Shown here piece after piece: positions 41,942 through 52,099 of a stretch of DNA of 64,000 nucleotides (the stretch's first letter is position 1; each line of letters begins with the position of its first letter). A program made the position numbers and the translations under genes. Source of the stretch: Ignavibacteriaceae bacterium (GTDB lineage: Bacteria > Bacteroidota > Ignavibacteria > Ignavibacteriales > Ignavibacteriaceae); assembly GCA_020848375.1 (NCBI GenBank), contig JADLAF010000110.1:17649-81648 (forward strand). The letters run 5' to 3'. The notes beneath the pieces were generated by a model. That model saw only the letters and a program-made list of their open reading frames with translations. It was not told the origin of the DNA and ran no database searches.

Positions 41942-41972
41942 TTGCTTTAGGGAAATTAATTGTTTAAGTTTG
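41942..41972 (+). promoter_or_regulatory. Bacteroidetes-type promoter upstream of greA
   Basis: TTG (41942-41944) - 20 nt - TAAGTTTG (41965-41972). Confidence 0.5.
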
Positions 41973-42039
41973 TAATGCCACTGCCAAAAGCGGTGGTATT
42001 TTTTTTAAATACACCTATTCATACTTATTGAGAGTAGCT

Positions 42040-42516
42040 ATGTCTGATAATAATGTGGTTTACCTGACTCAGGAACGCCTTATTGAGCTTGAAAATGAAC
42101 TTAAACTGATGAAAACCAACGGCAGAGCCCAGATGGCACAGAAAATTTCTGAGGCCCGCTCCCATGGAGATTTATCAGAGAATGCAGAGTATGATGCCGC
42201 CAAAGAAGCCCAGGGTCTGTTTGAGATGCGCCTGAGTAAACTGGAGGGCCTTCTCAGCAGAGCTCGTGTTATTGACTTCAGCCAGTTTCCCAAAGGACAG
42301 GTTCACATCCTCTCAACGGTAAAAATCCGTAATCTTAAAACGAATAAGGATATGGAATATACTCTTGTCTCTCCGGAAGAGGCAGATATGAATAGTGGTA
42401 AAATTTCCGTGACCAGTCCGATCGGTCAGGGGCTGATGGGTAAAAAGACCGGGGATAAACTTTCGATTAAAGTTCCGGCCGGTACCATCGAGGTGGAAAT
42501 TTTATCATTAAATTAA
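42040..42516 (+). CDS. greA: transcription elongation factor GreA
   Basis: YLTQERLIELENEL...ARSHGDLSENAEYDAAKEAQ. Confidence 0.96.
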   Translation: MSDNNVVYLTQERLIELENELKLMKTNGRAQMAQKISEARSHGDLSENAEYDAAKEAQGLFEMRLSKLEGLLSRARVIDFSQFPKGQVHILSTVKIRNLKTNKDMEYTLVSPEEADMNSGKISVTSPIGQGLMGKKTGDKLSIKVPAGTIEVEILSLN

Positions 42517-42526
42517 GGCAGATTTT

Positions 42527-43630
42527 TTGAACGATGAACACTTCCTGCGGCTGGCTTTAGAATTAGCCGGAAAGGGGGCGGGTCAGGTCAGCCCGAACCC
42601 GATGGTAGGATGTGTGCTCGTGAAAGAAGGAAAAGTTATTGGCAAGGGGTACCACCAGAAATATGGCGGACCCCATGCCGAAGTTATGGCGGTTAACAAT
42701 GCCTCTGAATCTGTTGACGGGGCTGATATGTATATCACGCTTGAACCCTGTGACCATTTCGGAAAAACCCCTCCCTGTACTGATCTTATAATTAAAAGTA
42801 AAATCCGGCGGGTTGTCATCGGCACGCGCGACCCCAATCCGCTGGTATCAGGCAGGGGGGTGACCAGACTTCGTGAATCCGGCATTGAAGTTAAAGAATC
42901 AGTCCTGGTGAATCAGTCAAGAGAGATTAATAAATTCTTTTTTAAACATATCAGGACCGGTTACCCGTATATAATGATTAAAACTGCTGCCTCATTAAAC
43001 GGGATGATAAACAGGAAGCCGGGTAAAAAAGCGCAGCTTACAGGAGGCGGATCAGTAAAATTGGTGCACCAGTTTCGCGGTGAGTATGATTGTATTCTCA
43101 CCGGATCAGGAACGATGAAATCCGACAAACCGGAGTTCACCGTGCGTAAAGCAGAAGGAAGAAATCCGGCAGTGGCAATTCTTGATTCCACATTAAAAAC
43201 CGCACCGCAGAGTAACGTATTTATCCCCGGCAGAAAAGTATATATATTCACTTCCGTAATGGATAATGAGAAGTCGAAACCGCTGATTGAAAAGGGTGCT
43301 GAAATTATTACGGTTGATACTGTGTCAGACGGACTGCTTGATATATATAAAGTTATGAGCCATCTCGGCCGATCAGGAATTATCTCTGTTATGGTCGAAG
43401 CAGGTCCAAGAGTAGTTTCCTCCGTGCTTCAGTCGGGGCTTACTGATGAGTTTCTTTTATTTCTTGCGCCGGAATTGATAACAAGCGGCGAAAACTTTAT
43501 CCATCCTTCATTCATGGGAATTCCACCTGGTGCTGAAATTATTAACACCGGATTTCATAAAAGCGGCAGCGATTTTTATTTAACCTATAGAACAGATAAG
43601 AGTTTGAGTCATGTTTACCGGACTGATTGA
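42527..43630 (+). CDS. ribD: bifunctional deaminase/reductase RibD (TTG start)
   Basis: SPNPMVGCVLV, GGPHAEVMAV, PCDHFGKTPPCTDLI. Confidence 0.95.
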   Translation: MNDEHFLRLALELAGKGAGQVSPNPMVGCVLVKEGKVIGKGYHQKYGGPHAEVMAVNNASESVDGADMYITLEPCDHFGKTPPCTDLIIKSKIRRVVIGTRDPNPLVSGRGVTRLRESGIEVKESVLVNQSREINKFFFKHIRTGYPYIMIKTAASLNGMINRKPGKKAQLTGGGSVKLVHQFRGEYDCILTGSGTMKSDKPEFTVRKAEGRNPAVAILDSTLKTAPQSNVFIPGRKVYIFTSVMDNEKSKPLIEKGAEIITVDTVSDGLLDIYKVMSHLGRSGIISVMVEAGPRVVSSVLQSGLTDEFLLFLAPELITSGENFIHPSFMGIPPGAEIINTGFHKSGSDFYLTYRTDKSLSHVYRTD

Positions 43631-44246
43631 AGAAACAGGAGTTATAAGCCGTATTCAAAACGCAGGTCTGGGGCGGAAAATTACCATCAATTCGTCAGTT
43701 GTAACGGCTGATATGAAAACCGGTGATAGCATTAATGTTTCAGGGGCTTGCCAGACGGTTGTCAGTTTTTCAGAAAAAGAATTTACCGTTGAAGCTGTTG
43801 AGGAAACTCTGAAGAAAACCACGTTTGGATTATTTAAGCAGGGGGACAGAGTTAATCTTGAACGCTCTCTGCTCCCCACCACACGGCTTGGGGGTCACTT
43901 TGTTAGCGGTCATGTTGATACCCGCGGTGAGATTGCATCAATACAAAAATTAAGCAATAGCTGGTTAATAACCGTGCGATATCCTGTGGAATTTGCAAAA
44001 TATATCGTCCCGGTTGGTTCAATAGCTATTGACGGTATTAGTCTGACCGTTGCTGAAAAGGGGGAGGAGTGGTTTCGTGTTGCTATTATACCTCACACCT
44101 GGCAGGCGACTACCATTGGTGAAAGAAAATCCGGCGAGGCGGTTAATCTTGAGTTTGACCTGCTTGGTAAGTATATACTAAATGCAGTTGAAGGTAAGGA
44201 GAAACCGAAACTTACCGAAGAGTGGCTTAGGGAGCAGGGCTGGTAA
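43611..44246 (+). CDS. ribE: riboflavin synthase alpha chain
   Basis: MFTGLIEETGVI, GGHFVSGHVD, SIAIDGISLTVA. Confidence 0.96.
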   Translation: MFTGLIEETGVISRIQNAGLGRKITINSSVVTADMKTGDSINVSGACQTVVSFSEKEFTVEAVEETLKKTTFGLFKQGDRVNLERSLLPTTRLGGHFVSGHVDTRGEIASIQKLSNSWLITVRYPVEFAKYIVPVGSIAIDGISLTVAEKGEEWFRVAIIPHTWQATTIGERKSGEAVNLEFDLLGKYILNAVEGKEKPKLTEEWLREQGW

Positions 44247-45611
44247 ATGCACCCCCTGCTTAAAAGAACCGCAGGTGTTGTTAAAAGTAATTCACTCCTT
44301 ATGAAAGGAGACAAGGTTCTTGTTGCACTGAGCGGTGGGGCTGATTCAGTTTTTCTTTTTCGTTTTTTACTAGAGCTCCGCGGTATATATCAGCTTGAGC
44401 TTAGCGCTGTGCATCTTAATCATCTGCTGCGCGGGGTTGATTCTGATGCAGATGAAGAATTTTGCAGGACGCTCTGCACCGAATATGAAATCCCGTTTTA
44501 CAGCCGGAAAGCAAGTGTTCATGAATATGCACTTCAGAATCATCTTTCCACGGAAGAAGCCGGACGCAAACTCAGATATAATTATTTTGATGAGCTGATG
44601 AATGAACTGGGCTATACAAAAACCGCAACAGGACATCATCAGTATGATTCAGCGGAAACAGTCATGTTTCATCTGCTCCGAGGAAGCGGGCTCCGCGGCG
44701 TGTCGGGCATCCCGGCTCATAGAGGAAGATATATACGCCCGTTGCTTTCTCTTACACCCTTTGAGATAAGAGACTGGCTTCAAGCTGAGGGATATATATG
44801 GCGGGAGGATGCGAGCAATGACTCAACAGATTTTACGCGAAATGTCATCCGGAATGAGCTTTTTCCTTTTATACACCAAAAACTCCGGATTTCACCTGAG
44901 CAGCCGCTCAGCCGGCTGGCTCAATACTCTGCGGAGATAATCACTTTCCTGGACCGGTTAACCGATGAAGTTGTAAATAACCATCTGCAGAATTCAGACG
45001 GTGAAGCGGTTTACCCTGCTCATAAGCTCAGAATGCTGGAGCCGGTTCTGAGAAAGCATGCATTAAGCAGAATTTTCGTTCATTCAGGAACAGAACCATC
45101 TTCATCGCTTGTTACAGATTGTAACCGGCTTATTGAATCCGGAGAGTCCGGAGTGTATCAGATCGGTAACGGATTTTCCCTCTTTTATTCTTCTGAAGAA
45201 ATGGTTTTGTTCAGGGAGACGGAAAATTCCGGTCAGGAGATGAGGATTTCTCCTGGTCAAAGCGTCTTATTTGCCGGAAAGGAAATTTCCTTTGAACCGG
45301 CTATAAAGGAAGAGATTAATTTTTCCGATTCTCCCTTGACTGAATACATCCAAAGCAGCCACAAAATTGACTATCTTGTGGTAAGACCCTGGCGTGAGGG
45401 GGATAAGTTTAAGCCCCTGGGAATGGAAGGAAGCATTTTGGTGAGTGACTTTTTGAACAACCACAAAGTACCATCTTACAAAAAGCGGGCTGAAGTGGTC
45501 TTGACTGAGGGAGAGGAGATTCTGGCTGTGGCCGGGAGGAGAATTAGTGAAAAATATAAGATAACCGGATCAGGAAAATTTTATTACAGGATAAAGTGCC
45601 ATGAAGGATAA
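44247..45611 (+). CDS. tilS: tRNA(Ile)-lysidine synthetase
   Basis: VALSGGADSVFLF PP-loop, ATGHHQYDSAETVMFHLLRGSGLRG; followed by hpt and ftsH. Confidence 0.94.
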   Translation: MHPLLKRTAGVVKSNSLLMKGDKVLVALSGGADSVFLFRFLLELRGIYQLELSAVHLNHLLRGVDSDADEEFCRTLCTEYEIPFYSRKASVHEYALQNHLSTEEAGRKLRYNYFDELMNELGYTKTATGHHQYDSAETVMFHLLRGSGLRGVSGIPAHRGRYIRPLLSLTPFEIRDWLQAEGYIWREDASNDSTDFTRNVIRNELFPFIHQKLRISPEQPLSRLAQYSAEIITFLDRLTDEVVNNHLQNSDGEAVYPAHKLRMLEPVLRKHALSRIFVHSGTEPSSSLVTDCNRLIESGESGVYQIGNGFSLFYSSEEMVLFRETENSGQEMRISPGQSVLFAGKEISFEPAIKEEINFSDSPLTEYIQSSHKIDYLVVRPWREGDKFKPLGMEGSILVSDFLNNHKVPSYKKRAEVVLTEGEEILAVAGRRISEKYKITGSGKFYYRIKCHEG

Positions 45612-46161
45612 AATAGTTATTAACGGTGATGTGTTCGTCCCGATGCTAACCGAAGAACAGATAGCAGTCCGAACAAAGGAAATAGCTGCCCAGCTAAGCC
45701 GTGATTTTGAGGGTAAAACCCCGATATTTGTTGGGGTACTGAACGGCTCATTCATGTTTTTTTCTGACGTGGTAAGGCACTTTGAGGGGGATTGTGAAGT
45801 TGATTTTTTAAAGCTTTCAAGCTATGGTGAGGCAAAAATATCCTCAGGGTCTGTTACCCTTCTTAAGGATTTGAATTGCAGCATAGACGGAAGGCACCTG
45901 ATTATTGTTGAAGACATTGTTGACTCAGGGCTTTCCGTAAAGTACATTTTAGACCTTATAAAAGAGCATAATCCGGCCAGCGTGAGCGTTGTGTCGCTCC
46001 TGGTGAAGCCGAAAAGTATGCAATATGACCTTAAAATTGATTATATTGGCTTTTCTATTCCCAGCGAATTTGTTATTGGCTTTGGTTTGGATTACGCGCA
46101 GAAGTACCGGAACCTGAGAGCAGTGTATGTATTGAGCGAGGATGAGAAGAATGGAAAATGA
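45601..46161 (+). CDS. hpt: hypoxanthine phosphoribosyltransferase
   Basis: [22 protein letters not shown] motif; [16 protein letters not shown]. Confidence 0.95.
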   Translation: MKDKIVINGDVFVPMLTEEQIAVRTKEIAAQLSRDFEGKTPIFVGVLNGSFMFFSDVVRHFEGDCEVDFLKLSSYGEAKISSGSVTLLKDLNCSIDGRHLIIVEDIVDSGLSVKYILDLIKEHNPASVSVVSLLVKPKSMQYDLKIDYIGFSIPSEFVIGFGLDYAQKYRNLRAVYVLSEDEKNGK

Positions 46162-48265
46162 CAAGAATAAACAGTTTATGACAGAAAAAAGAGATAACAC
46201 GCCGAAAGACGATCCCGGACAGCAAAAAAAAAGCGGAAATAAATCCGGCGGCGACGGCAATAAAAATTTTTCGAATCGTCCGGATGATGAATTCGACTGG
46301 ACGAAAATTATACGCACCGTTTTTACATGGGGGCTGGTGATTGTTGCCGCGGTAATTGTTATACAGATGATGCGCGGGACCGGGGTAAATTATGCTGAGG
46401 TCAGCTACAATGACTATAAGAGATTTCTGCAGGAACAGAAGATTGAAAAAGCAATTATTACCAAGTCTGACCTGAACGATTATACTTTTAAGGGAGAACT
46501 GAAACAGGAGGAGATGATTAATGAAATAAAGGTCAGAAACATCTCTGTATATCTCCCCGAACCGATGATAGTTGCTGAAGAAGAAAAGTGGAAGGCACTT
46601 GGGATTAACTATTCTTTTGACAAGCAGTCGAATGAGTGGATGAGTCTGCTAATCACCTTTGTTCCCTGGCTGCTGCTTATTGCCCTCTATTTTGCATTTA
46701 TGAAAAGAATGCAGGGAGGTGGAGGCGCCGGCGGACCGAAGGGTATCTTTTCTTTCGGAAAAAGCAAAGCCAAGTTGATAAACCAGTCGAATAACAAGAT
46801 TACGTTTGGTGATGTTGCCGGAAACGAAGAAGCAAAAGTTGAACTTCAGGAGATTATCGAGTTCCTTAAAGAGCCGGCTAAATTCCAGAAACTCGGTGCG
46901 AAGATTCCGCGAGGAGTGCTGCTTGTCGGTTCACCGGGCACGGGTAAAACGCTTATTGCAAGGGCAGTAGCTGGTGAAGCGGGTGTTCCGTTTTTCTCAA
47001 TCTCCGGTGCAGACTTTGTTGAAATGTTTGTGGGTGTGGGTGCAAGCCGTGTGCGCGACCTGTTTGAACAGGGTAAAAAGAGCGCGCCTTGTATCATCTT
47101 TATTGACGAAATTGATGCTGTCGGACGTCAGCGGGGAGCAGGCCTCGGCGGAGGTCACGATGAGCGTGAGCAGACCCTTAATCAGCTTCTGGTTGAGATG
47201 GATGGCTTTGAGCAGAATAACGGAGTGATCATTATTGCTGCAACCAACAGGCCTGACGTACTTGATCCTGCACTTCTCAGACCGGGCAGATTTGACCGGC
47301 AGGTTGTTGTTGAGCGTCCGGATGTAAAGGGAAGGGAAGGAATTCTTAAAGTACACACAAGAAAGATCCCACTCGATAAAAATGTAAGATTGGATATACT
47401 GGCAAAAGGAACTCCGGGACTTGCCGGTGCTGAACTTGCTAATCTGGTTAATGAGGCGGCTCTTCTTGCTGCCCGTAAGGACAAAAACAAAGTTGAGATG
47501 TCTGACTTCGAAGAAGCCAAGGACAAGGTCATGATGGGTATGGAACGGAAGAGCATGATAATTTCAGAAGAGGAAAAGAAAACAACAAGTTACCATGAAA
47601 TTGGTCACGTACTTGTTGCAATGAAGCTGCCTGAATCTGACCCGGTTCACAAAGTTACCATTATACCAAGAGGCAGAGCACTTGGAGTAACCCATTACCT
47701 GCCGGTTGATGAGAAACATTCATATTCAAAAGAATATCTTGAGATGCGCATTGCAGTGCTACTCGGCGGACGTGCTGCAGAGAAGATTATTTTCAATCAT
47801 TACACCACCGGTGCCGGAAATGATATTGAGCGCACAACCAAACTGGCCAGAAAGATGGTCTGTGAGTGGGGAATGAGCGAAAAACTTGGTCCGCTTAATT
47901 ACGGTACAAAAGAAGAAGAAATTTTCCTCGGTCGTGAAATTGCCAAGAGCCGGGAATATTCTGACCAGACTGCAATAGATATAGACAACGAAGTCAGAGC
48001 AATTGTCAGCCGCTGTATGGATCTCGCGGAAAAAATTCTGCGTGACAACATTGATATGCTGCATTTACTTTCCCTTGAACTACTTGAGAGGGAAATTCTG
48101 GATGCAGATGAGATTGACCGGCTGATGAAGGGAGAAAAACTCCCCGCGGTCGTAAAACCGGGCACCACAAACGGAGAAGAACTCCCGGAGCATGTAAAAA
48201 CACTGCTCGAGCAGAGGAAAAAATCTCCTGAAGACACTCCGCCCGATGACAAGCCCGAAAACTGA
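46151..48265 (+). CDS. ftsH: ATP-dependent zinc metalloprotease FtsH
   Basis: [24 protein letters not shown] (HEIGH). Confidence 0.96.
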   Translation: MENDKNKQFMTEKRDNTPKDDPGQQKKSGNKSGGDGNKNFSNRPDDEFDWTKIIRTVFTWGLVIVAAVIVIQMMRGTGVNYAEVSYNDYKRFLQEQKIEKAIITKSDLNDYTFKGELKQEEMINEIKVRNISVYLPEPMIVAEEEKWKALGINYSFDKQSNEWMSLLITFVPWLLLIALYFAFMKRMQGGGGAGGPKGIFSFGKSKAKLINQSNNKITFGDVAGNEEAKVELQEIIEFLKEPAKFQKLGAKIPRGVLLVGSPGTGKTLIARAVAGEAGVPFFSISGADFVEMFVGVGASRVRDLFEQGKKSAPCIIFIDEIDAVGRQRGAGLGGGHDEREQTLNQLLVEMDGFEQNNGVIIIAATNRPDVLDPALLRPGRFDRQVVVERPDVKGREGILKVHTRKIPLDKNVRLDILAKGTPGLAGAELANLVNEAALLAARKDKNKVEMSDFEEAKDKVMMGMERKSMIISEEEKKTTSYHEIGHVLVAMKLPESDPVHKVTIIPRGRALGVTHYLPVDEKHSYSKEYLEMRIAVLLGGRAAEKIIFNHYTTGAGNDIERTTKLARKMVCEWGMSEKLGPLNYGTKEEEIFLGREIAKSREYSDQTAIDIDNEVRAIVSRCMDLAEKILRDNIDMLHLLSLELLEREILDADEIDRLMKGEKLPAVVKPGTTNGEELPEHVKTLLEQRKKSPEDTPPDDKPEN

Positions 48266-48920
48266 GATACTTGAGATAAACTACAGAGATGAACTGATCC
48301 GCAAGGGCATTCATCTCTGCAGTCTTTCCATTCCTGTTATATATTATTTTATTACACGCGAAACGGCGGTATATATCCTTGCCGCCGTTACCGCAGTCGC
48401 GTTGATACTTGACCTCACCCGTTACCTTTCTCCGGGAATAAAATCTCTTTTCCTTACCATATTCGGTTTTATGCTCAGGAAACATGAACTTGACGAACGG
48501 AAGAAAAATCTGAACGGTGCAACTTACGTTTTTATTTCTGCACTTTTGTGCGTTATAATTTTCCCCAAAGTGTTGTTCTTAACCGCATTCCCCATTCTTA
48601 TTATTTCTGATTCAGCCGCGGCTCTTATCGGCAGGAAGTACGGAATCCGTCCTTTTCTTAAGAAGAGTCTTGGCGGCACAACAGCTTTTTTTATAAGTGC
48701 ACTTATCGTCATTCTGTTCACTCCAAAACTGGGTGCCGGAGTGGGTGAATACCTTATTGCCGCCGCCGCTGCTGCCGCCGCCGCAATTATTGAGAATATC
48801 TCACACGGATGGGCGGATGATAATCTTTCAATACCTATGACGGTGGGTTTTGTCATGTGGGGCTTGTTCCTTCTTTTTATGCCTGAAATCCAGCTTATTT
48901 TGCCAAACGTTCCGAGGTAA
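48246..48920 (+). CDS. SEC59/DGK1/VTE5-like polyprenol/diacylglycerol kinase family membrane protein
   Basis: [43 protein letters not shown]. Confidence 0.8.
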   Translation: MTSPKTEILEINYRDELIRKGIHLCSLSIPVIYYFITRETAVYILAAVTAVALILDLTRYLSPGIKSLFLTIFGFMLRKHELDERKKNLNGATYVFISALLCVIIFPKVLFLTAFPILIISDSAAALIGRKYGIRPFLKKSLGGTTAFFISALIVILFTPKLGAGVGEYLIAAAAAAAAAIIENISHGWADDNLSIPMTVGFVMWGLFLLFMPEIQLILPNVPR

Positions 48921-48925
48921 AAGCC

Positions 48926-50014
48926 ATGAAATATATATACAGTCTTATTCTGTCTGCCTTCTTTCTGATGATGACCGGCTGCGATACCGCGCAGCAGCCG
49001 GCTCGTGGTTTTGAAGATGAGATTTTTGTGTTTGCTGATTCGCTTGAGTTTGAGGAGCTGAGGGAATCACTTAGTCAGGTTTTTGAAAAGGAAATTGAAA
49101 CTCCACAGCCGGAAAAACTTTTTGCCGTACGCCGGGCTGATATTTCGCAATTGAATCACCTGAAGACGTTTAAGAACGTGGTTTTTATTGCACCACTCAA
49201 CAGCGGAAGCCAGGTATCAAAATATATATCTACTTTGCTCGATTCGGCTGCCCGTCAAAAAATGGAACAGGGGGAAGGTGCATTTATCACACGCAAAGAC
49301 TATTGGGCCAAGGGGCAACTGATGATGATCGTTACCGCAAAAGATATGGCAACACTCGAATATGAATTGCTGCGGAATTCTGATAAGCTGCTTTACGGCT
49401 TTCAGAAGGCAAGTGATGAGCGTCTTAAAGCCGGGCTTATGGGCTCAAAGTTTGAAGATAAAAAGGCCGGCGCCGCACTTCTTGAAAAATTTGACTGGAC
49501 GATCTATGTTCAGAAAGATTACAAGATTGCGATCACCGATACGGAAAACAAATTCGCCTGGGTCAGAAGAACACCAAATACTGAGCTTGAGATATGGATA
49601 TTCATTCACTGGATTGATAATGCTGATCCAGCCCTTCTCAATAAGGACAGCGTCTATGCTATCCGTAACCGGATAACTGAAAAATATATCCGTACCAGTG
49701 ATGATAAGGACTATGTAACTGTGGCTGATTCTGCTTACACGGTAACTGAAACAAATTTTAACGGGCGATATGCTCTGCTAACACAAGGCCTGTGGCACAT
49801 GACCGATAAGTTTATGGGCGGACCATTTCTGAGCTACACATTTTACGATGAGAGCTCCCGCAGAATCTATATGCTTGACGGTTCAGTTTATGCGCCAAAA
49901 TATTACAAGAGGAATCTGATTCAGCAGGCGGATGTGGTCTTGCAGTCATTCAGATTAAAGTCTGAGATGACAGAAAAAGAAATCAAGGTAATGCTCTCGG
50001 CGCCAGAGAAATAA
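48926..50014 (+). CDS. DUF4837 family lipoprotein
   Basis: Lipobox MMTGCDT; family-like KDYWAKGQLMMIVTA, EIWIFIHW. Confidence 0.78.
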   Translation: MKYIYSLILSAFFLMMTGCDTAQQPARGFEDEIFVFADSLEFEELRESLSQVFEKEIETPQPEKLFAVRRADISQLNHLKTFKNVVFIAPLNSGSQVSKYISTLLDSAARQKMEQGEGAFITRKDYWAKGQLMMIVTAKDMATLEYELLRNSDKLLYGFQKASDERLKAGLMGSKFEDKKAGAALLEKFDWTIYVQKDYKIAITDTENKFAWVRRTPNTELEIWIFIHWIDNADPALLNKDSVYAIRNRITEKYIRTSDDKDYVTVADSAYTVTETNFNGRYALLTQGLWHMTDKFMGGPFLSYTFYDESSRRIYMLDGSVYAPKYYKRNLIQQADVVLQSFRLKSEMTEKEIKVMLSAPEK

Positions 50015-50107
50015 TTTTTTTAAACGCAAAGTAAAACAGAGTTTACGCGGAGTCTCGCAAAGGCAGGTTCGCGCAATTCATAATTCATACTTTAAAATTC
50101 ATAATTC

Positions 50108-52099
50108 CTACGGGCTTTTTTCCATTGTTTCTGTAAGCCCCGCAGGAGGGTTGTATTCAGGGTAATTTGTGCGCAGATACTTATAATACGCCTTTGCCTT
50201 TTCCATCTTATTAAACTGCAGTTCATAAAAGATTCTGCGGGTGAGCATGGCTGCTGCATTCTGATAGATGAAATTGGTATAATATGTTTTATAAGCAGGA
50301 AACCGGATCGGTTCTTCAGGCAGATCAGAAGCGGGGATATATTTATTTCCTTTAGTAATTCTGTAAAAGAAGAGATCCGGAATAAGGACAACACCTTCGG
50401 GCAAAAGCAATTCGCCGCGCTTTAACTCTCCTTCAACCAGCTCAGAGCCAATATATACAGGCCTCTGCCCGAGATTGGTTTCAATTAGCCGGAGCATCAG
50501 GTTCCGGTAGGCAGTTTCAAGGGGCTGCGGGTCAAACGGCAGATCCTTTTCAAATGGAGCAAGGAGCCGCAGAAATATATCTCGCTCTGATTTAATCTTC
50601 CGCACAATATCAGGCATGAATGACTCTAACTGACGATAGTACCAGGAGCGGCGCAGGAGCTCCTTGTCTATCACTTTTACATCAGTACGCATCCTTTCAA
50701 CATACTGAAGGTAATAGGATGCAGAGATAAAGAAGTCCCACTGATAGGTAAAAATGATGGCGTGTTTATCAGCCGTTATAAGAGAATGGGTTGCGTAGTC
50801 CTTAACCGCAAGATTATCTTTCTGATTAACTTTGTCAAAGTTTATATAAATCTGTGCAGCCAGATAAATAACTGCCAGTGAAGCCGGAAGCAGAAGCTGT
50901 AACCGTTTGTCCCCCAGCCACCTGTACGCGAGGTAAAGCCCGAACAACGCAAAGTAAGACAAGCTAATGTAAGCGAGCAGAAAATAAGAATCTATATCAA
51001 CAATGTCATAATTTATTGCATAAAGGACGGTGCCGACAAATGAAATTATGAGGAAGGTGAACATCTTCCTGGCTTTGATGAATGAATACACCAGCCCGAT
51101 GAGAACAAATACAAGATTCAGAGTAAACTCAAGCGGAAGCTGACTGATGAAATATGAAAATTGTTTCTGAGCCGCTTCGGTTGAAGAGAATATCCATACC
51201 TGATACTGCCTGCCCGATATATGCCTCATGATGTTCTCAAAACTCACCGGATTGCCCCAGTTGAGAGACGGACCCTGCAGGGCACGGATGGGCAGATATG
51301 AATAAATAAGAATCAGGGTTGTAAAGAAGATAAAGAGCATTTTCAGAATTCTGATGAATGACTCTTTATTCGGTTTATGCGTTATAAAATAAAAGTATGC
51401 TACACCCGGCAGAATCAGAAGGGTTGTCATGTGGTTGCCGAAACCCAGCGCCAGCATAAAAGCAAATGCAAACCAGTGCATGTCGTTTGGATAATCACTG
51501 AGCGCATTGAGGCGGGCGCGGACAAGAAAGTGAATGATGAGCAGCATAAGGAGGATGTGCAGTGAATAAACCTCAACTGAAGTGCTCTGAAACCATACTG
51601 TTTTATTAAGCGCAAGTACCAGACCGGCTGAAATAGTGGTGAATATATACAGCGAGGGTTTGTGCTTCAGAGGTGCTTTTTTAACCTCGGTCGAAGCGGG
51701 TTCTTCCTTTTCTTTTTTGCTCTTTTTTGATTTCTTCAGACGTGATGCTTCTTTCCCCGTATTCTCAGAGGTGAAAGAAGAAAGGTGTTTAAGAATAAGC
51801 TCGGAAGTATATATAAAGACGATAACACCCCCCGCTACCCAGAGGGCAGCCAGGATATTCATCTTTGCGACCGGGGCAACCGGAATAGGTAGGTGCGAAA
51901 AAATAAAGCCGAGAACCGTAAAAAGCGGATAGCCGGTAGGGTGTGCTATACCAAGTGTAAGCTGAACCGCAGCCAGCTCACCAGAGTCAATCTGTATTAC
52001 CGAAGTAGCGATCGTGATACCGTAGAGAATCAGCACCGCAAGTCCTGCCAGAAACGGGTGATAATACTTAATAAAGTACTGTAGTCGTGGATTATTCAT
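50108..52099 (-). CDS. DUF2723 family membrane protein
   Basis: QIDSGELAAVQLTLGIAHPTGYPLFTVLG motif; multiple transmembrane segments. Confidence 0.9.
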   Translation of the reverse strand: MNNPRLQYFIKYYHPFLAGLAVLILYGITIATSVIQIDSGELAAVQLTLGIAHPTGYPLFTVLGFIFSHLPIPVAPVAKMNILAALWVAGGVIVFIYTSELILKHLSSFTSENTGKEASRLKKSKKSKKEKEEPASTEVKKAPLKHKPSLYIFTTISAGLVLALNKTVWFQSTSVEVYSLHILLMLLIIHFLVRARLNALSDYPNDMHWFAFAFMLALGFGNHMTTLLILPGVAYFYFITHKPNKESFIRILKMLFIFFTTLILIYSYLPIRALQGPSLNWGNPVSFENIMRHISGRQYQVWIFSSTEAAQKQFSYFISQLPLEFTLNLVFVLIGLVYSFIKARKMFTFLIISFVGTVLYAINYDIVDIDSYFLLAYISLSYFALFGLYLAYRWLGDKRLQLLLPASLAVIYLAAQIYINFDKVNQKDNLAVKDYATHSLITADKHAIIFTYQWDFFISASYYLQYVERMRTDVKVIDKELLRRSWYYRQLESFMPDIVRKIKSERDIFLRLLAPFEKDLPFDPQPLETAYRNLMLRLIETNLGQRPVYIGSELVEGELKRGELLLPEGVVLIPDLFFYRITKGNKYIPASDLPEEPIRFPAYKTYYTNFIYQNAAAMLTRRIFYELQFNKMEKAKAYYKYLRTNYPEYNPPAGLTETMEKSP

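Noticed and set aside
48755-48790. GCC/GCN run as a microsatellite of interest
   Set aside because: Encodes a poly-Ala stretch within a transmembrane helix of an otherwise normal gene; low-complexity only.
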